Origin: Paenibacillus sp. Soil787
GTDB lineage: Bacteria > Bacillota > Bacilli > Paenibacillales > NBRC-103111
Direction: 5' to 3'
NCBI RefSeq assembly: GCF_001429545.1
Contig: NZ_LMSP01000044.1
Location: 71,050-135,049, forward strand
Length of the DNA: 64,000 nucleotides
In this document: positions 18,698 to 27,187 of the stretch, piece after piece
How positions within the stretch are numbered: position 1 is the first letter of the stretch
Layout: the number at the start of each line of letters is the position of its first letter
Notes under the pieces: generated by a model
Databases searched by the model: none
The model's input: only the letters and a program-made list of their open reading frames with translations
What the model was told of the DNA's origin: nothing
Translations under genes and position numbers: made by a program

Positions 18698-19314
18698 TGG
18701 CACATGCAGCCGCGCAAGGTGGGCATCACGCCCACGAACACGATCATGAACATGATCACGAGTCGCTCAAAACGTTCGGATTCTGGATATTTCTAATCAC
18801 GGACTGTATCTTATTTGGATCTTTATTTGCTACGTATATGGTTCTTCATCAAAATACAAACGGGGGACCAACCCCGGAAGAATTGTTCAAGATGCCAGGT
18901 ATCATTGCAGAAACCTTTATCTTGCTGACTAGCAGCTTCACAAGCGGTTTAGCCGTGCTTGGCATGCATAAAGGGAACATGAAGCAGTTAATCGGCTGGC
19001 TCGCCGTAACGGTGCTTCTGGGAGCGTCATTCGTTGGACTCGAGCTTAATGAATTCATTAACATGGTTAATCATGAGGGTGCTACTATTAGTACGAGCGC
19101 ATTTTTATCAGCTTTCTTTGCATTAGTTGGTACACACGGTTTGCACGTTTCGGTTGGTTTGATCTGGATGATCGGCTTAATGCTGCAATTGAAACGCCGA
19201 GGCATCACAGCAGTTACCAAACGGAAAGTAGCGGTCATTTCCTTGTACTGGCATTTCCTTGACGTTGTTTGGATCTTCGTATTTACAGTCGTCTATTTGA
19301 TGGGGGTGATGTGA
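18697..19314 (+). CDS. qoxC: Quinol oxidase aa3 subunit III
   Basis: Subunit III, 205 aa, with five membrane helices after a cytoplasmic His-rich N-terminus (GGHHAHEHDHEHDHE). FGFWIFLITDCILFGSLF and the later GTHGLHVSVG are the family's conserved helices. Its ATG overlaps the TAA of qoxB by one base, indicating coupled translation. The His-rich leader could bind metal but this is inference. Confidence 0.93.
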   Translation: MAHAAAQGGHHAHEHDHEHDHESLKTFGFWIFLITDCILFGSLFATYMVLHQNTNGGPTPEELFKMPGIIAETFILLTSSFTSGLAVLGMHKGNMKQLIGWLAVTVLLGASFVGLELNEFINMVNHEGATISTSAFLSAFFALVGTHGLHVSVGLIWMIGLMLQLKRRGITAVTKRKVAVISLYWHFLDVVWIFVFTVVYLMGVM

Positions 19315-19315
19315 G

Positions 19316-19645
19316 ATGAAAGGGCCGCATACAGGTTCACATGAAAACCATGACGCTCATGGTTCACTGAAATCTTATATCATTGGCTTTGCGCTCTCGA
19401 TCATTCTGACCATCATTCCACTCGTAGCGGTCATGAATCATATGTTAACCAAAACAGGCACGCTCGTCTTGATCCTCTTCATGGCTGTGCTGCAATTCGG
19501 TGTTCAATTGTTCTTCTTCATGCATGTGAAAGAGGGCGAGAACGCACGTTGGAATATCATGGCGCTGATCTTTGGCCTTGTCATCTTGTTAACGATTGTG
19601 GCCGGTTCGATTTGGATTATGACTTACAATCAAGTTACTCATTAA
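19316..19645 (+). CDS. qoxD: Quinol oxidase aa3 subunit IV
   Basis: Subunit IV, 109 aa, three membrane helices (SYIIGFALSIILTIIPLVAV; TLVLILFMAVLQFGVQLFFF; IMALIFGLVILLTIVAGSIW) as in CyoD/QoxD. Starts one base after qoxC ends. It supports assembly of the oxidase. The operon ends in a terminator right after it. Confidence 0.93.
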   Translation: MKGPHTGSHENHDAHGSLKSYIIGFALSIILTIIPLVAVMNHMLTKTGTLVLILFMAVLQFGVQLFFFMHVKEGENARWNIMALIFGLVILLTIVAGSIWIMTYNQVTH

Positions 19646-19653
19646 GATAAGAG

Positions 19654-19697
19654 GAAAGACGTTCTCACCACGATTGTCGTGTTGGGAACGTCTTTTC
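19654..19697 (+). terminator. Rho-independent terminator of qoxABCD
   Basis: AAAGACGTTC and GAACGTCTTT form the outer stem, with ACCACGA/TCGTGTT pairing inside, followed by T-rich sequence. Confidence 0.88.
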
Positions 19698-19780
19698 TAT
19701 TGTAGGGCTTTAGCTGTCTTCTGATAGTCTAATGGGCTGCTGAGACGATGAATTTCATCACTAAAGTATTCGAAGTACCT

Positions 19781-19912
19781 CTAACACGTCGGTCTGTTAC
19801 GTTCCTTAGCTTCTCGTTTTTCTTGTTGTACTGCTTTTTCTCCGAATTGATCTAAGCGAGAAGGGCTGCCTGCGGGTCCATTGTTCTTGGGCTTACTATT
19901 TCTTCCACTCAT
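19781..19912 (-). CDS. Small hydrophilic protein, 43 aa
   Basis: The ATG at 19912 is preceded by GGAGGTGATAA, one of the best ribosome sites in the window. The product (MSGRNSKPKNNGPAGSPS start, then LDQFGEKAVQQEKREAKER) has a disordered Gly/Pro/Asn head and a charged helical tail. I do not recognise it; small proteins of this type are common in spore formers. It is divergent from the L,D-transpeptidase, with the palindromic operators between them. Confidence 0.65.
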   Translation of the reverse strand: MSGRNSKPKNNGPAGSPSRLDQFGEKAVQQEKREAKERNRPTC

Positions 19913-20000
19913 GATTTATCACCTCCGTCGATTCAGCTTTTGCTAAATGATTATCGTTCATTCAGTGTGGTAAGAAATAGTTGTCTTTCTATCCTTAACA

Positions 20001-20035
20001 TGATACATTATGTATCAGAGATACTAAATGTATCA
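20001..20035 (+). promoter_or_regulatory. Tandem palindromic operators upstream of the L,D-transpeptidase
   Basis: The 17-mer TGATACATTATGTATCA (20001-20017) is identical to the one at 11872. A second, weaker copy AGATACTAAATGTATCA (20019-20035) follows with centres 18 bp apart, so two dimers could bind on nearly the same face. TTGTCT lies 17 bp before TACATT inside the first palindrome, a possible promoter. Confidence 0.65.
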
Positions 20036-20081
20036 TTCATCCAGAATGGACAAGCTATTCTATTGAATGGAGAGGAGCCGA

Positions 20082-21560
20082 ATGATTCGCAGAAGCCAAC
20101 GATTTCATAACCATCTTGACGATAATCTGATTCATCTGCATAAGAACTTGTTCATCAACCCTTCTGATCCACAATATTATGAGAAAGTGATCCGATATAT
20201 TGACGCTAATTCTCCGGAAGCTCATTATAAGATCGGACAAAAATTTCAATTAAAAGGTAATTTGAAAATGGCGATTTTTCATTACAAAGAGGTACTTCGA
20301 ACGTATCCATCGCCATTCTATTCGGCTGCTAATCGAGCCATTCATGAATTGGATCAACAACAAGCAGCACATGCAGCTAGTATGCAAAAGGCTTTCCCAG
20401 AGGCAGAGAAGCGATTGTTACCTCCTTTTATGAAAATAATGCTTATCGTGCTCTTTGTTCTTAATTTGATGTTAGTCTTTTTGTTTGTTGGAGATGCCCC
20501 AATCTATAAAGCGATTTCGAAAATGAAAGTCTGGGGCGTTGGAAGTGACGTTACTTATGAGACAATGGATGTCCCATTTATCATGTATCTTGATCCTGAC
20601 ACCAAAAATGAAGATATTGAAACAGCGTTGCATAAGCAGGCTCTGGAATTAGCCAAGGAGATGCCGAATTCCAGCATTCTAATTTATGGCATCGTTTCAC
20701 AAGATAATGTGAACAAAGGGAAAACGATGCTTCTCACGAATGATGAGTTGACGAAAAGCGCCGTTGTTATCGCTCAATATCATCCCGCGACGGATCGTAC
20801 AGTGAGAATTCGCTTCCTGAATTCCGAATTTGAAAAGCACCAACCGCTTAGTGCGATTGGTGCTAATTTAGTTCGTACAGCTTTGGAATCGTACCGCAAA
20901 GATTATGGTAAGGCTCCTGTTAATCTGAATGCGCTCCTGCAAGATTATCCGAATAATTATTTGAGCTTTATTCCATTAGAAGCGGTCACAGGTTCTAATG
21001 ACATTTCCACGGAGTTTAACGGGCAAGGCGGGTGGGTCTATAATATCGGCGCGGCTGATGTCGAGCAGATGTTTTATGCGAATGCAGCAGGTGTTGGCAG
21101 AGTCCCTTATGAACCTGTGCATATTGAAGTCAATAAGGCTGAACATCAATTGAAACTGGTTAGCGGCAGCTATTTACTATGGGTAAAAGATATTGGTCTT
21201 GGCGCCAACGGGAGCACACCCCAAGGAGATTTCAGAGTGATGGATCGTGTGCAGCAGCCCAAAGGGAAGCATGCACAGGTGTATGGAGAAGCCGGATTGG
21301 GGCTTGGAGCGATCGCGCTTCATGGAACATTCGATGAGAGCTCGATCGGTAGGGATCAATCATTGGGCTGTATACGACTAACGAATCGGGATGTGCAACA
21401 ATTATTTCAGTTTGTTCCAAAGGGCACAGTGGTTCAAATAAATCCGGCCAAATGGACTGCGATCCATAATGAGCAAGTGAAGGACACGATATTGCTCATT
21501 CCAAATAAGCTGCCATCGCTTGATCAATCTCCTGAACAGGTATTTCATTGGCTTGGTTAA
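20082..21560 (+). CDS. Membrane-anchored L,D-transpeptidase (YkuD domain)
   Basis: A 492-aa enzyme that makes 3-3 cross-links in, or attaches groups to, peptidoglycan. Residues 1-110 are a cytoplasmic helical/TPR-like part (HYKIGQKFQLKGNLKMAIFHY), followed by one membrane helix (FMKIMLIVLFVLNLMLVFLF), an external spacer, and a C-terminal YkuD domain with GDFRVMDR, ALHGTFD and the catalytic GRDQSLGCIRL, Cys near residue 430. The usual SHGCIR reads SLGCIR here. The ATG at 20082 follows AGAGGAG. The cytoplasmic TPR-like head fused to an outside transpeptidase is unusual. Confidence 0.88.
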   Translation: MIRRSQRFHNHLDDNLIHLHKNLFINPSDPQYYEKVIRYIDANSPEAHYKIGQKFQLKGNLKMAIFHYKEVLRTYPSPFYSAANRAIHELDQQQAAHAASMQKAFPEAEKRLLPPFMKIMLIVLFVLNLMLVFLFVGDAPIYKAISKMKVWGVGSDVTYETMDVPFIMYLDPDTKNEDIETALHKQALELAKEMPNSSILIYGIVSQDNVNKGKTMLLTNDELTKSAVVIAQYHPATDRTVRIRFLNSEFEKHQPLSAIGANLVRTALESYRKDYGKAPVNLNALLQDYPNNYLSFIPLEAVTGSNDISTEFNGQGGWVYNIGAADVEQMFYANAAGVGRVPYEPVHIEVNKAEHQLKLVSGSYLLWVKDIGLGANGSTPQGDFRVMDRVQQPKGKHAQVYGEAGLGLGAIALHGTFDESSIGRDQSLGCIRLTNRDVQQLFQFVPKGTVVQINPAKWTAIHNEQVKDTILLIPNKLPSLDQSPEQVFHWLG

Positions 21561-21608
21561 TCACGGTTTGTTAATGCCATTACTTTATTATTTCCTGCGA
21601 ATCTCATG

Positions 21609-21662
21609 AAAAAAGCAGCCAAGGCTTACCGAAGAGTAGTCGGAAGCGATAGCTGCTTTTTT
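21609..21662 (+). terminator. Rho-independent terminator between convergent genes
   Basis: AAAAAGCAGC and GCTGCTTTTTT form the outer stem, with an inner CTTACCGA/TCGGAAG stem. Symmetry suggests it serves both converging genes. Confidence 0.8.
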
Positions 21663-21669
21663 AGTTTAA

Positions 21670-22785
21670 CTACATTAAGTTTTCTGGGTTGAGTTTTTCC
21701 AGTTCAGGGATGACGAAGCGTCCGTCTTTGCGAATAAGAACATCGTCAAAGTAGATTTCGCCGCCACCATATTCGGGACGTTGGATAAGTACCATATCCC
21801 AGTGAACGGAGGACCGGTTCGTATTATCCGCTGTCTCATAAGCTTGACCAGGAGTGAAGTGAATGCTGCCATCAATCTTCTCATCGAATAAAATATCTTT
21901 CATTGGATGTTGGATGTACGGATTCACACCAATTGCGAATTCGCCGATATATCGAGCTCCGTCATCCGTGTTCAAGATATCATTCAATTTCTTAGTATCA
22001 TTGCTTGTAGCTTCAATAATTCGGCCATTTTCGAACCGTAATACGATGTTTTCAAAAGAAGTGCCGGAATATATCGTAGGTGTGTTATAACTGATTACAC
22101 CATTAACGGAGTCCTTCACAGGCGCAGTGTATACTTCACCATCAGGGATATTTCTCAGACCAGAGCAAGGGACGGCGCCAATATTTTTGATGGAGAAGCT
22201 AACATCGGTTCCTTTGGCAACAAGGCGAACGCGGTCTGTGCGGTTCATCAGCTCGACAAGCGATTCCATAGCGGCAGCCATCTTGCTGTAATCGAGATTA
22301 CATACATTGAAGTAGAAATCTTCGAAAGCCTCGGTGCTTTTGCCTGCAAGCTGAGCCATAGATGGGTTCGGATAACGCATGACACACCATTTCGTATTGT
22401 TAATTCGTTCGTCGAATAGAGGGCGCTGGAAGTATTTCAAATAGAGCTTCATTTGATCATCAGGCACATCGGAGGATTCGGTAATATTATCACCGCTACG
22501 GACTGCTACATAAGCATCCATCTGCTTCATCCGCGCAAGCTCAAATTCGGACCATTGGGTAAATAGCTCTTGTGTTCCGGTCATCTGTAAGCTTCTCAGT
22601 ATTGCTGGATCACGCAGCTCGATGAAAGGTTTACCACCTACGGCATGTACTTCTTCAATGAAACATTTGGCAAGTTCGGGGTCTTTGACTCCAATCATTT
22701 CAATCAGAATGTTCTCACCAGGTTTAAGACTAACGGAATAACGGATTATATTTTGGGCAAAAGTTTGTAATCTTGGATCTCTCAT
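21670..22785 (-). CDS. M29 family aminopeptidase
   Basis: Dimetal aminopeptidase of the thermophilic/AmpS type, 371 aa. Features I recognise are NPYIQHPMKDILFDEK, the His of SVHWDMV near the end and GGGEIYFDDVLIRKDG at the C-terminus. Glu and His residues in these stretches are the expected metal ligands. The ATG at 22785 follows AAGGGAG. It is probably cytoplasmic and used for peptide turnover. Confidence 0.88.
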   Translation of the reverse strand: MRDPRLQTFAQNIIRYSVSLKPGENILIEMIGVKDPELAKCFIEEVHAVGGKPFIELRDPAILRSLQMTGTQELFTQWSEFELARMKQMDAYVAVRSGDNITESSDVPDDQMKLYLKYFQRPLFDERINNTKWCVMRYPNPSMAQLAGKSTEAFEDFYFNVCNLDYSKMAAAMESLVELMNRTDRVRLVAKGTDVSFSIKNIGAVPCSGLRNIPDGEVYTAPVKDSVNGVISYNTPTIYSGTSFENIVLRFENGRIIEATSNDTKKLNDILNTDDGARYIGEFAIGVNPYIQHPMKDILFDEKIDGSIHFTPGQAYETADNTNRSSVHWDMVLIQRPEYGGGEIYFDDVLIRKDGRFVIPELEKLNPENLM

Positions 22786-22949
22786 TCTGTAGGTCTCCCT
22801 TAATTGAATATAGGTACTTACAAATTATATCGCAACACGCGTTCTTAAGCTAATAATGACGATGATTTCGTGGAACTTAGTAGGGTATGCTACAATATAT
22901 AACAAAGCAAGACAGCTAACAATAGCAATTACAACTAGAGGAGGACGCA

Positions 22950-23492
22950 ATGGCAAGAGATCAGATCAAAGTACCATTCGGGTACGAACCACCAGCGGAG
23001 ACTCATAAAGGAACAGTCTTATTATTTGAAACATTTGAGGACTGGACGGAGACTGAAGTACACGCTTTTACCAGATGGGCGGAGGAAAGAAAGTTCGTTC
23101 GAGCTGTCTTTTATCCCCAGCATGAGGAAACGCTTCGGAGAATGGACATATCTAGTCAACTGCCCTATTATGCCCGTGTGAAGCATTTGGAAAGCCTCCT
23201 GGAACAAGTGGAAACCACCCTTCAATTGGACTTGGATAAGTGGGAAGGAAAGCGTAAGAAATACACACCGATCGATACATCTTTGAAATTTTTGACGGAT
23301 AAAACGCCTGGACCCCATTTCGTATGCATGAGTGATCGCTATGCGAATCTATTCGTTACGTATCCTTCCTTCAAGGAATGGATAAAAAAAGTAAGACTCG
23401 TCATCATCAACCAATTCCATGTTCCTCTCCATGGTAAGCTGAATGATTACGCGGAAAGATGGGAAGCTGTAGATTTTGGAAATGGCTCTTAA
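22950..23492 (+). CDS. Conserved hypothetical protein, 180 aa
   Basis: I do not recognise this family. The ATG follows GAGGAGG. The protein is rich in Trp, Phe and Tyr and looks like a globular alpha/beta protein without signal or membrane segments (EDWTETEVHAFTRWAEE; HFVCMSDRYANLFVTYPS). It overlaps the start of the MFS gene by 11 bp, so the two are probably cotranscribed. Confidence 0.7.
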   Translation: MARDQIKVPFGYEPPAETHKGTVLLFETFEDWTETEVHAFTRWAEERKFVRAVFYPQHEETLRRMDISSQLPYYARVKHLESLLEQVETTLQLDLDKWEGKRKKYTPIDTSLKFLTDKTPGPHFVCMSDRYANLFVTYPSFKEWIKKVRLVIINQFHVPLHGKLNDYAERWEAVDFGNGS

Positions 23493-24639
23493 ACAACGGA
23501 TATCGAACAACAAATTAATCATATTAATTATGGTCGTTATCGTAGCAGGGATGAGTCAAGGTATGCTCCTGCCGCTGCTAACAATCCTTCTGGACCGTTC
23601 GGGTGTCTCAACGCAAGCCAATGGTCTGAATGCTGCAGCGCTTTATATTGGTATTTTCTCTACAGTGTTCTTCATAGAAAGGCCCGTGCGAAGATACGGA
23701 TATAAACCAGTCATCATGGTCGGGATGGGTCTAGTGATCTTGGCAACTTGTTTGTTCCCGTTATGGCAGCAGATTGGTTTCTGGTTTGTGCTTCGTTTGC
23801 TTGTGGGGATAGGGGATAGCGCCCTGCATTATGCGACGCAGTTATGGATTGTTACATCAAGCCCTAAAGAACGTAGAGGACGAAATATCTCTTTATATGG
23901 CATGGCTTATGGCGTTGGTTTTAGCTTAGGACCTATAGGAATTACCTTGCTCAAAGCTGGCAGTTGGGTTCCCTTTCTGACGACCAGCTCTTTCTTTTTA
24001 ATCGTTTTGATGCTTTTGATTCAGCTGTCCAATGAAAAGCCAGAACAACTGGATAAAGTGGAGGCGGTGCACAAGCGTGCTTCAAAGGTGTTGGCAATTG
24101 CTTGGTTTCCGCTCATTACCTCCTTACTCTATGGCTATATGGAAGCCTCGATGAACAGCAACTTTCCGATTTATGGACTGCGTGCAGGGCTCTCGGAATC
24201 TAATATTGGTGTTCTGCTGCCCATCATGGGGGTAGGGGGGCTCATCATGCAGCTGCCGCTAGGGATTTGGAGTGATCGTGTAGGGCGGAGAAGTATCCTT
24301 ATAGTGAGCGGCCTCGTTGGCTCCATCGCATTTCTATGTATTCCTTTTGCAGGCTCGAATCTTTGGTTGATTGGACTCTGTTTAGGCGTAGCCGGGGGCA
24401 TGGTAGGCTCGTTTTTCTCACTTGGTTTGGCCTATGCGGCAGACATACTGCCTAGACATTTAGTGCCTACTGCGAATGTACTTGCTTCTATCCAGTATAG
24501 CTTAGGAAGTATAGCCGGCCCTTTAATGGGAGGACTAGCTATACGCTACATAAGCACGGCTAGTATTTTTTTCTTGATAAGCATTATCTATGTCCTATTT
24601 GCCCTATCTGGGTTTACTTTCCGGCGACAATCTGTATAA
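23482..24639 (+). CDS. MFS transporter (drug-efflux-like)
   Basis: A 385-aa carrier with 12 membrane helices. Motif A between helices 2 and 3 reads RPVRRYGYK, and the second half has WSDRVGRRS. Helix 4/5 contains GIGDSALHYATQLW. The architecture fits 12-helix DHA1 drug:H+ antiporters, but the substrate is unknown. The ATG at 23482 overlaps the previous gene in another frame and has only TTTTGGAA as ribosome site, suggesting translational coupling. Confidence 0.85.
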   Translation: MALKQRISNNKLIILIMVVIVAGMSQGMLLPLLTILLDRSGVSTQANGLNAAALYIGIFSTVFFIERPVRRYGYKPVIMVGMGLVILATCLFPLWQQIGFWFVLRLLVGIGDSALHYATQLWIVTSSPKERRGRNISLYGMAYGVGFSLGPIGITLLKAGSWVPFLTTSSFFLIVLMLLIQLSNEKPEQLDKVEAVHKRASKVLAIAWFPLITSLLYGYMEASMNSNFPIYGLRAGLSESNIGVLLPIMGVGGLIMQLPLGIWSDRVGRRSILIVSGLVGSIAFLCIPFAGSNLWLIGLCLGVAGGMVGSFFSLGLAYAADILPRHLVPTANVLASIQYSLGSIAGPLMGGLAIRYISTASIFFLISIIYVLFALSGFTFRRQSV

Positions 24640-24640
24640 A

Positions 24641-24683
24641 AAAAAGGACACGAAACCTAAAACCAGGTTTGGTGTCCTTTTCA
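24641..24683 (+). terminator. Rho-independent terminator after the MFS gene
   Basis: AAAAGGACAC-AAACCT pairs with AGGTTT-GTGTCCTTTT, giving a stem of about 16 bp. Confidence 0.9.
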
Positions 24684-24790
24684 ACATGAAATGTTGGGTA
24701 GCGGCGGAAACGGATGTATTCATCACTAAAGTATGGGGATGGTGCTAAAGCCGCAGTGAAAGGTCGAAAATGTAATTTTCAAATGCTTAC

Positions 24791-25212
24791 GTCCTGAGAA
24801 AGCAGAATATGCTTTCTCGGAGGCTCGAATAGAGCTAGAGTGGCACGAGACGTCTGAAAAGGATCTCTCAGCTGCTTGGAGAGGCGAGTTAGCTAGTTTT
24901 GTGGCTTGAGAAGGCAGAAAATGCTGTCTCGGGATCTCGAATGGAGCTAGAGTGGCACGAGACGTCTGAAAAGGACCTCTCAGCCGCTGAGAGAAGGGGA
25001 GTTAGCTGGTTTTGCGTCCTGAGAAAGCAGAAAAGGCTTTCTCGGAGGCTCGAATAGAGCTAGTGTATCACGAGACGTCTGAAAAGGACCTCTCAGCCGC
25101 TGAGAGAAAGGGGAGTTAGCTGGTTTGCGTCCTGAGAAAGCAGAAAAGGCTTTCTCGGAGGCTCGAATGAGCTAGTGTGTCACGAGACGTCTGAAAAGGA
25201 CCTCTCAGCTGG
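24791..25212. repeat. Four tandem ~113-bp structured repeats
   Basis: The gene-free region 24684-25415 contains four head-to-tail copies whose CTGAGAAAGCAG-like starts lie at 24794, 24906, 25019 and 25132 (periods 112, 113, 113). Each copy has a GAGAAAG/CTTTCTC hairpin, a GCTC/GAGC hairpin, the palindrome AGACGTCT within CACGAGACGTCTGAAAAGG, and (in copies 2 and 3) CTCTCAGC/GCTGAGAG. Copy 4 is truncated after CTCTCAGCTGG. Copies differ by substitutions and single-base indels that break any shared reading frame, so a structured RNA or DNA element is more likely than a protein. Confidence 0.85.
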
Positions 25213-25298
25213 TTTTTTGCTTATATGATGCTGCATCAGTATTGATAAAAGAGAAGCATGAAGAATTTTCCCCTAGCCCAGCGCAGAAAATTATATGC

Positions 25299-25334
25299 AA
25301 AAAACCTCCTCATGCTTGTGCTTGAGGAGGTTTT
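25299..25334. terminator. Bidirectional terminator between the repeat and udk
   Basis: AACCTCCTCA pairs with TGAGGAGGTT across a 10-nt loop, with A-rich sequence on the left and Ts on the right. It can terminate udk on the minus strand and anything reading through the repeats. Confidence 0.8.
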
Positions 25335-25415
25335 CGTTCGGGCTCAATAGTTAAATATTCTTTGAATATTAAGAAGGCTTGGCAAAGTGCCATACCTTTT
25401 TCACTTGCCCATCAT

Positions 25416-26051
25416 TTAGCCAATTTCATAGCTTGCTGCTTGATCCGTCATATACCGCTCTGTCAAAATAGTCAGCATAGAAATTCCGATTTGATTTTCT
25501 CCGCCCTCAGGAATAATAATGTCAGCATATTTCTTGGACGGCTCTATAAATGCGTCATGCATCGGTTTAACGGTCGTTAAATATTGATCAAAAACAGATT
25601 GCAGCGTACGTCCCCGTTCATTAATATCTCGGGATAGTCGGCGCAGAATACGAACATCCGGGTCCGTATCAACGAACACTTTTATGTTCAAAGCGCTGCG
25701 CAGCTCTTCGTCTGTTAAGACGTGAATGCCTTCAAGCAGCACAATCGGCTTTACCTCGATGTGAATCGTTTCTCCTGAGCGCGCATGCTGCGAGAAATCA
25801 TATACAGGAATGTCTACGGCATTGCCGCTTTTCAATTCATTTAAATGCTTGAGAAGCAAGGCGTTTTCGAAGGCACGGGGATGATCATAATTAATACGTT
25901 CCCGTTCTTCTAAAGTAAGACCACTATGATGAAGATAATAATTATCTTGTGAAATTAATGTCACGTTCGTGGACCCTAGCTTGTTAATGATGGATCGAGC
26001 TACTGTAGTTTTTCCTGAACCGGTACCACCGGCAATTCCTATAACGAGCAT
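25416..26051 (-). CDS. udk: Uridine kinase
   Basis: Phosphorylates uridine and cytidine in pyrimidine salvage. 211 aa. The P-loop GIAGGTGSGKTTVA is at residues 5-18; NYDHPRAFEN and VLLEGIHVL are family motifs; RRLSRDINERGRT is the lid with catalytic Arg/Asp residues. The ATG at 26051 follows GGGGAGG. Confidence 0.95.
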   Translation of the reverse strand: MLVIGIAGGTGSGKTTVARSIINKLGSTNVTLISQDNYYLHHSGLTLEERERINYDHPRAFENALLLKHLNELKSGNAVDIPVYDFSQHARSGETIHIEVKPIVLLEGIHVLTDEELRSALNIKVFVDTDPDVRILRRLSRDINERGRTLQSVFDQYLTTVKPMHDAFIEPSKKYADIIIPEGGENQIGISMLTILTERYMTDQAASYEIG

Positions 26052-26165
26052 GAAATGTAGTGCCTCCCCAAATAACTTGAAAACCTTCCTCCGTAGTTTA
26101 ACATATTGTTCGTATAAAAAGAAAAAGCGATCGAATTTCGATCACCTTTTGCCTTGAAAATAACC

Positions 26166-26483
26166 TTATCGAATTTGCTTCGGGGTATGGAACTTCTCTT
26201 GATTGGCCCTGATATCTTGTACGGCTTGCGTCAATTGTTCCATGGTTTGCTCGATCTGCTGCCCATATTCATCGTTATTAAAAACTTGGAGCTGCTCATG
26301 TGCTTCATGAACTTGCTGTTTAGCCTCTGTAAGTGCTGCATTTGCAGATTGTATAGAGCGTGGGTTTGCTTGTGAAATGGCTACTTGCAGTTGATGCTCA
26401 GCGTCTTGAGCTTGGAGTATCGCATGATCTGCTGCGTCAATGGCGTGCTGAACCTGCCGCGAAAACTCACGGGTGTCTGTCAT
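26166..26483 (-). CDS. Small helical protein, 105 aa, unknown function
   Basis: The ATG at 26483 follows TTAGGAGG. The whole protein is predicted helix with repeated Gln/Ala-rich heptads (AIDAADHAILQAQDAEHQL; ANAALTEAKQQVHEAHEQL), a coiled coil. No signal or membrane segment. I recognise it only as a common Paenibacillus-type hypothetical. It lies upstream of udk on the same strand, 114 bp away. Confidence 0.7.
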   Translation of the reverse strand: MTDTREFSRQVQHAIDAADHAILQAQDAEHQLQVAISQANPRSIQSANAALTEAKQQVHEAHEQLQVFNNDEYGQQIEQTMEQLTQAVQDIRANQEKFHTPKQIR

Positions 26484-26754
26484 AGGGAAGAGCCTCCTAA
26501 GGATAATAGTAGTTGATTTTTTAAATAGAACAGTGACTTTACTACATTGCTCCAAAGTTGGGGAAATCATTCTTCGTTTGGGAAATGAAATTATTTCCTG
26601 GGGAAGCGCAAAATGTGAGCGTACTTATGATATTTCGACATGAAAAGTCAGAAAATTTCGAATACAAAATCAATTGCATAAAAAGGCTATTGTTTCCAAA
26701 ATAAAAGTGGACAAACCGCTTGAATATTCTTAAGCTAGTGAAGATAGCTTTTTT

Positions 26755-26783
26755 TTGACATGGTTAGACAATTAGGGTCTAAA
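26755..26783 (+). promoter_or_regulatory. Sigma-A promoter for the lipoprotein/two-component operon
   Basis: Perfect TTGACA (26755-26760), 17-bp spacer, TCTAAA (26778-26783). Directly before it a 6-bp hairpin AAGCTA/TAGCTT with a T run (26732-26756) looks like a small terminator insulating it. The rest of the 314-bp gap 26484-26797 shows nothing else. Confidence 0.65.
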
Positions 26784-26797
26784 TAGGGGATGAAACG

Positions 26798-27178
26798 ATG
26801 AGAGCATGGAAAGGTTTTTGCATAATTGCGGCTGTTACACTAAGTATTTCCGGATGTGGTTCATCCAAAACCAATACAACACCGGCAAATTCGTTCACGC
26901 CTACCTTAGAGGCGAGTACCATTGTTAATGGGGATGCAGCAACCCTTCGCATTACAACTGACCTTAAGCTTTCCAAAGAGCATTATGATCAACAGCGCAA
27001 GCAAGGAGAAGGGCACGTTCATGTTTCCTTGGACAAAGCAGAAAAAGAAATCATGACGACCACTGAAAAAAAATATGAACATTTAAGCAAAGGTCCTCAC
27101 GAATTAAAAGTTTCCTTACATAATAACGATCATACGCCTTACGATGTAAGCAAGACGATTACGTTTGAAGTGAAGTAG
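26798..27178 (+). CDS. Lipoprotein, 126 aa (YtkA/FixH-like beta-sandwich)
   Basis: The signal peptide ends in the lipobox SISGCG with Cys at residue 20, so the protein is anchored outside the membrane. The mature part has GEGHVHVSLDKAEK and VSLHNNDHTPYDVSKTITF, a His-bearing beta-sandwich similar to YtkA/DUF4399-type domains; His placement would allow metal binding, but this is inference. It lies 9 bp before a membrane sensor kinase and behind a good promoter, suggesting a role as accessory sensor for that kinase. Confidence 0.75.
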   Translation: MRAWKGFCIIAAVTLSISGCGSSKTNTTPANSFTPTLEASTIVNGDAATLRITTDLKLSKEHYDQQRKQGEGHVHVSLDKAEKEIMTTTEKKYEHLSKGPHELKVSLHNNDHTPYDVSKTITFEVK

Positions 27179-27187
27179 GAGCATCCC

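Noticed and set aside
24796-25170. Protein-coding reading of the tandem repeats (HETSEKDLSAAER-like peptide)
   Set aside because: No start codon or ribosome site, stops within units, and indels change the frame between copies.
24791-25212. CRISPR array
   Set aside because: Repeats are 113 bp and contiguous, without unique spacers, and there are no cas genes.
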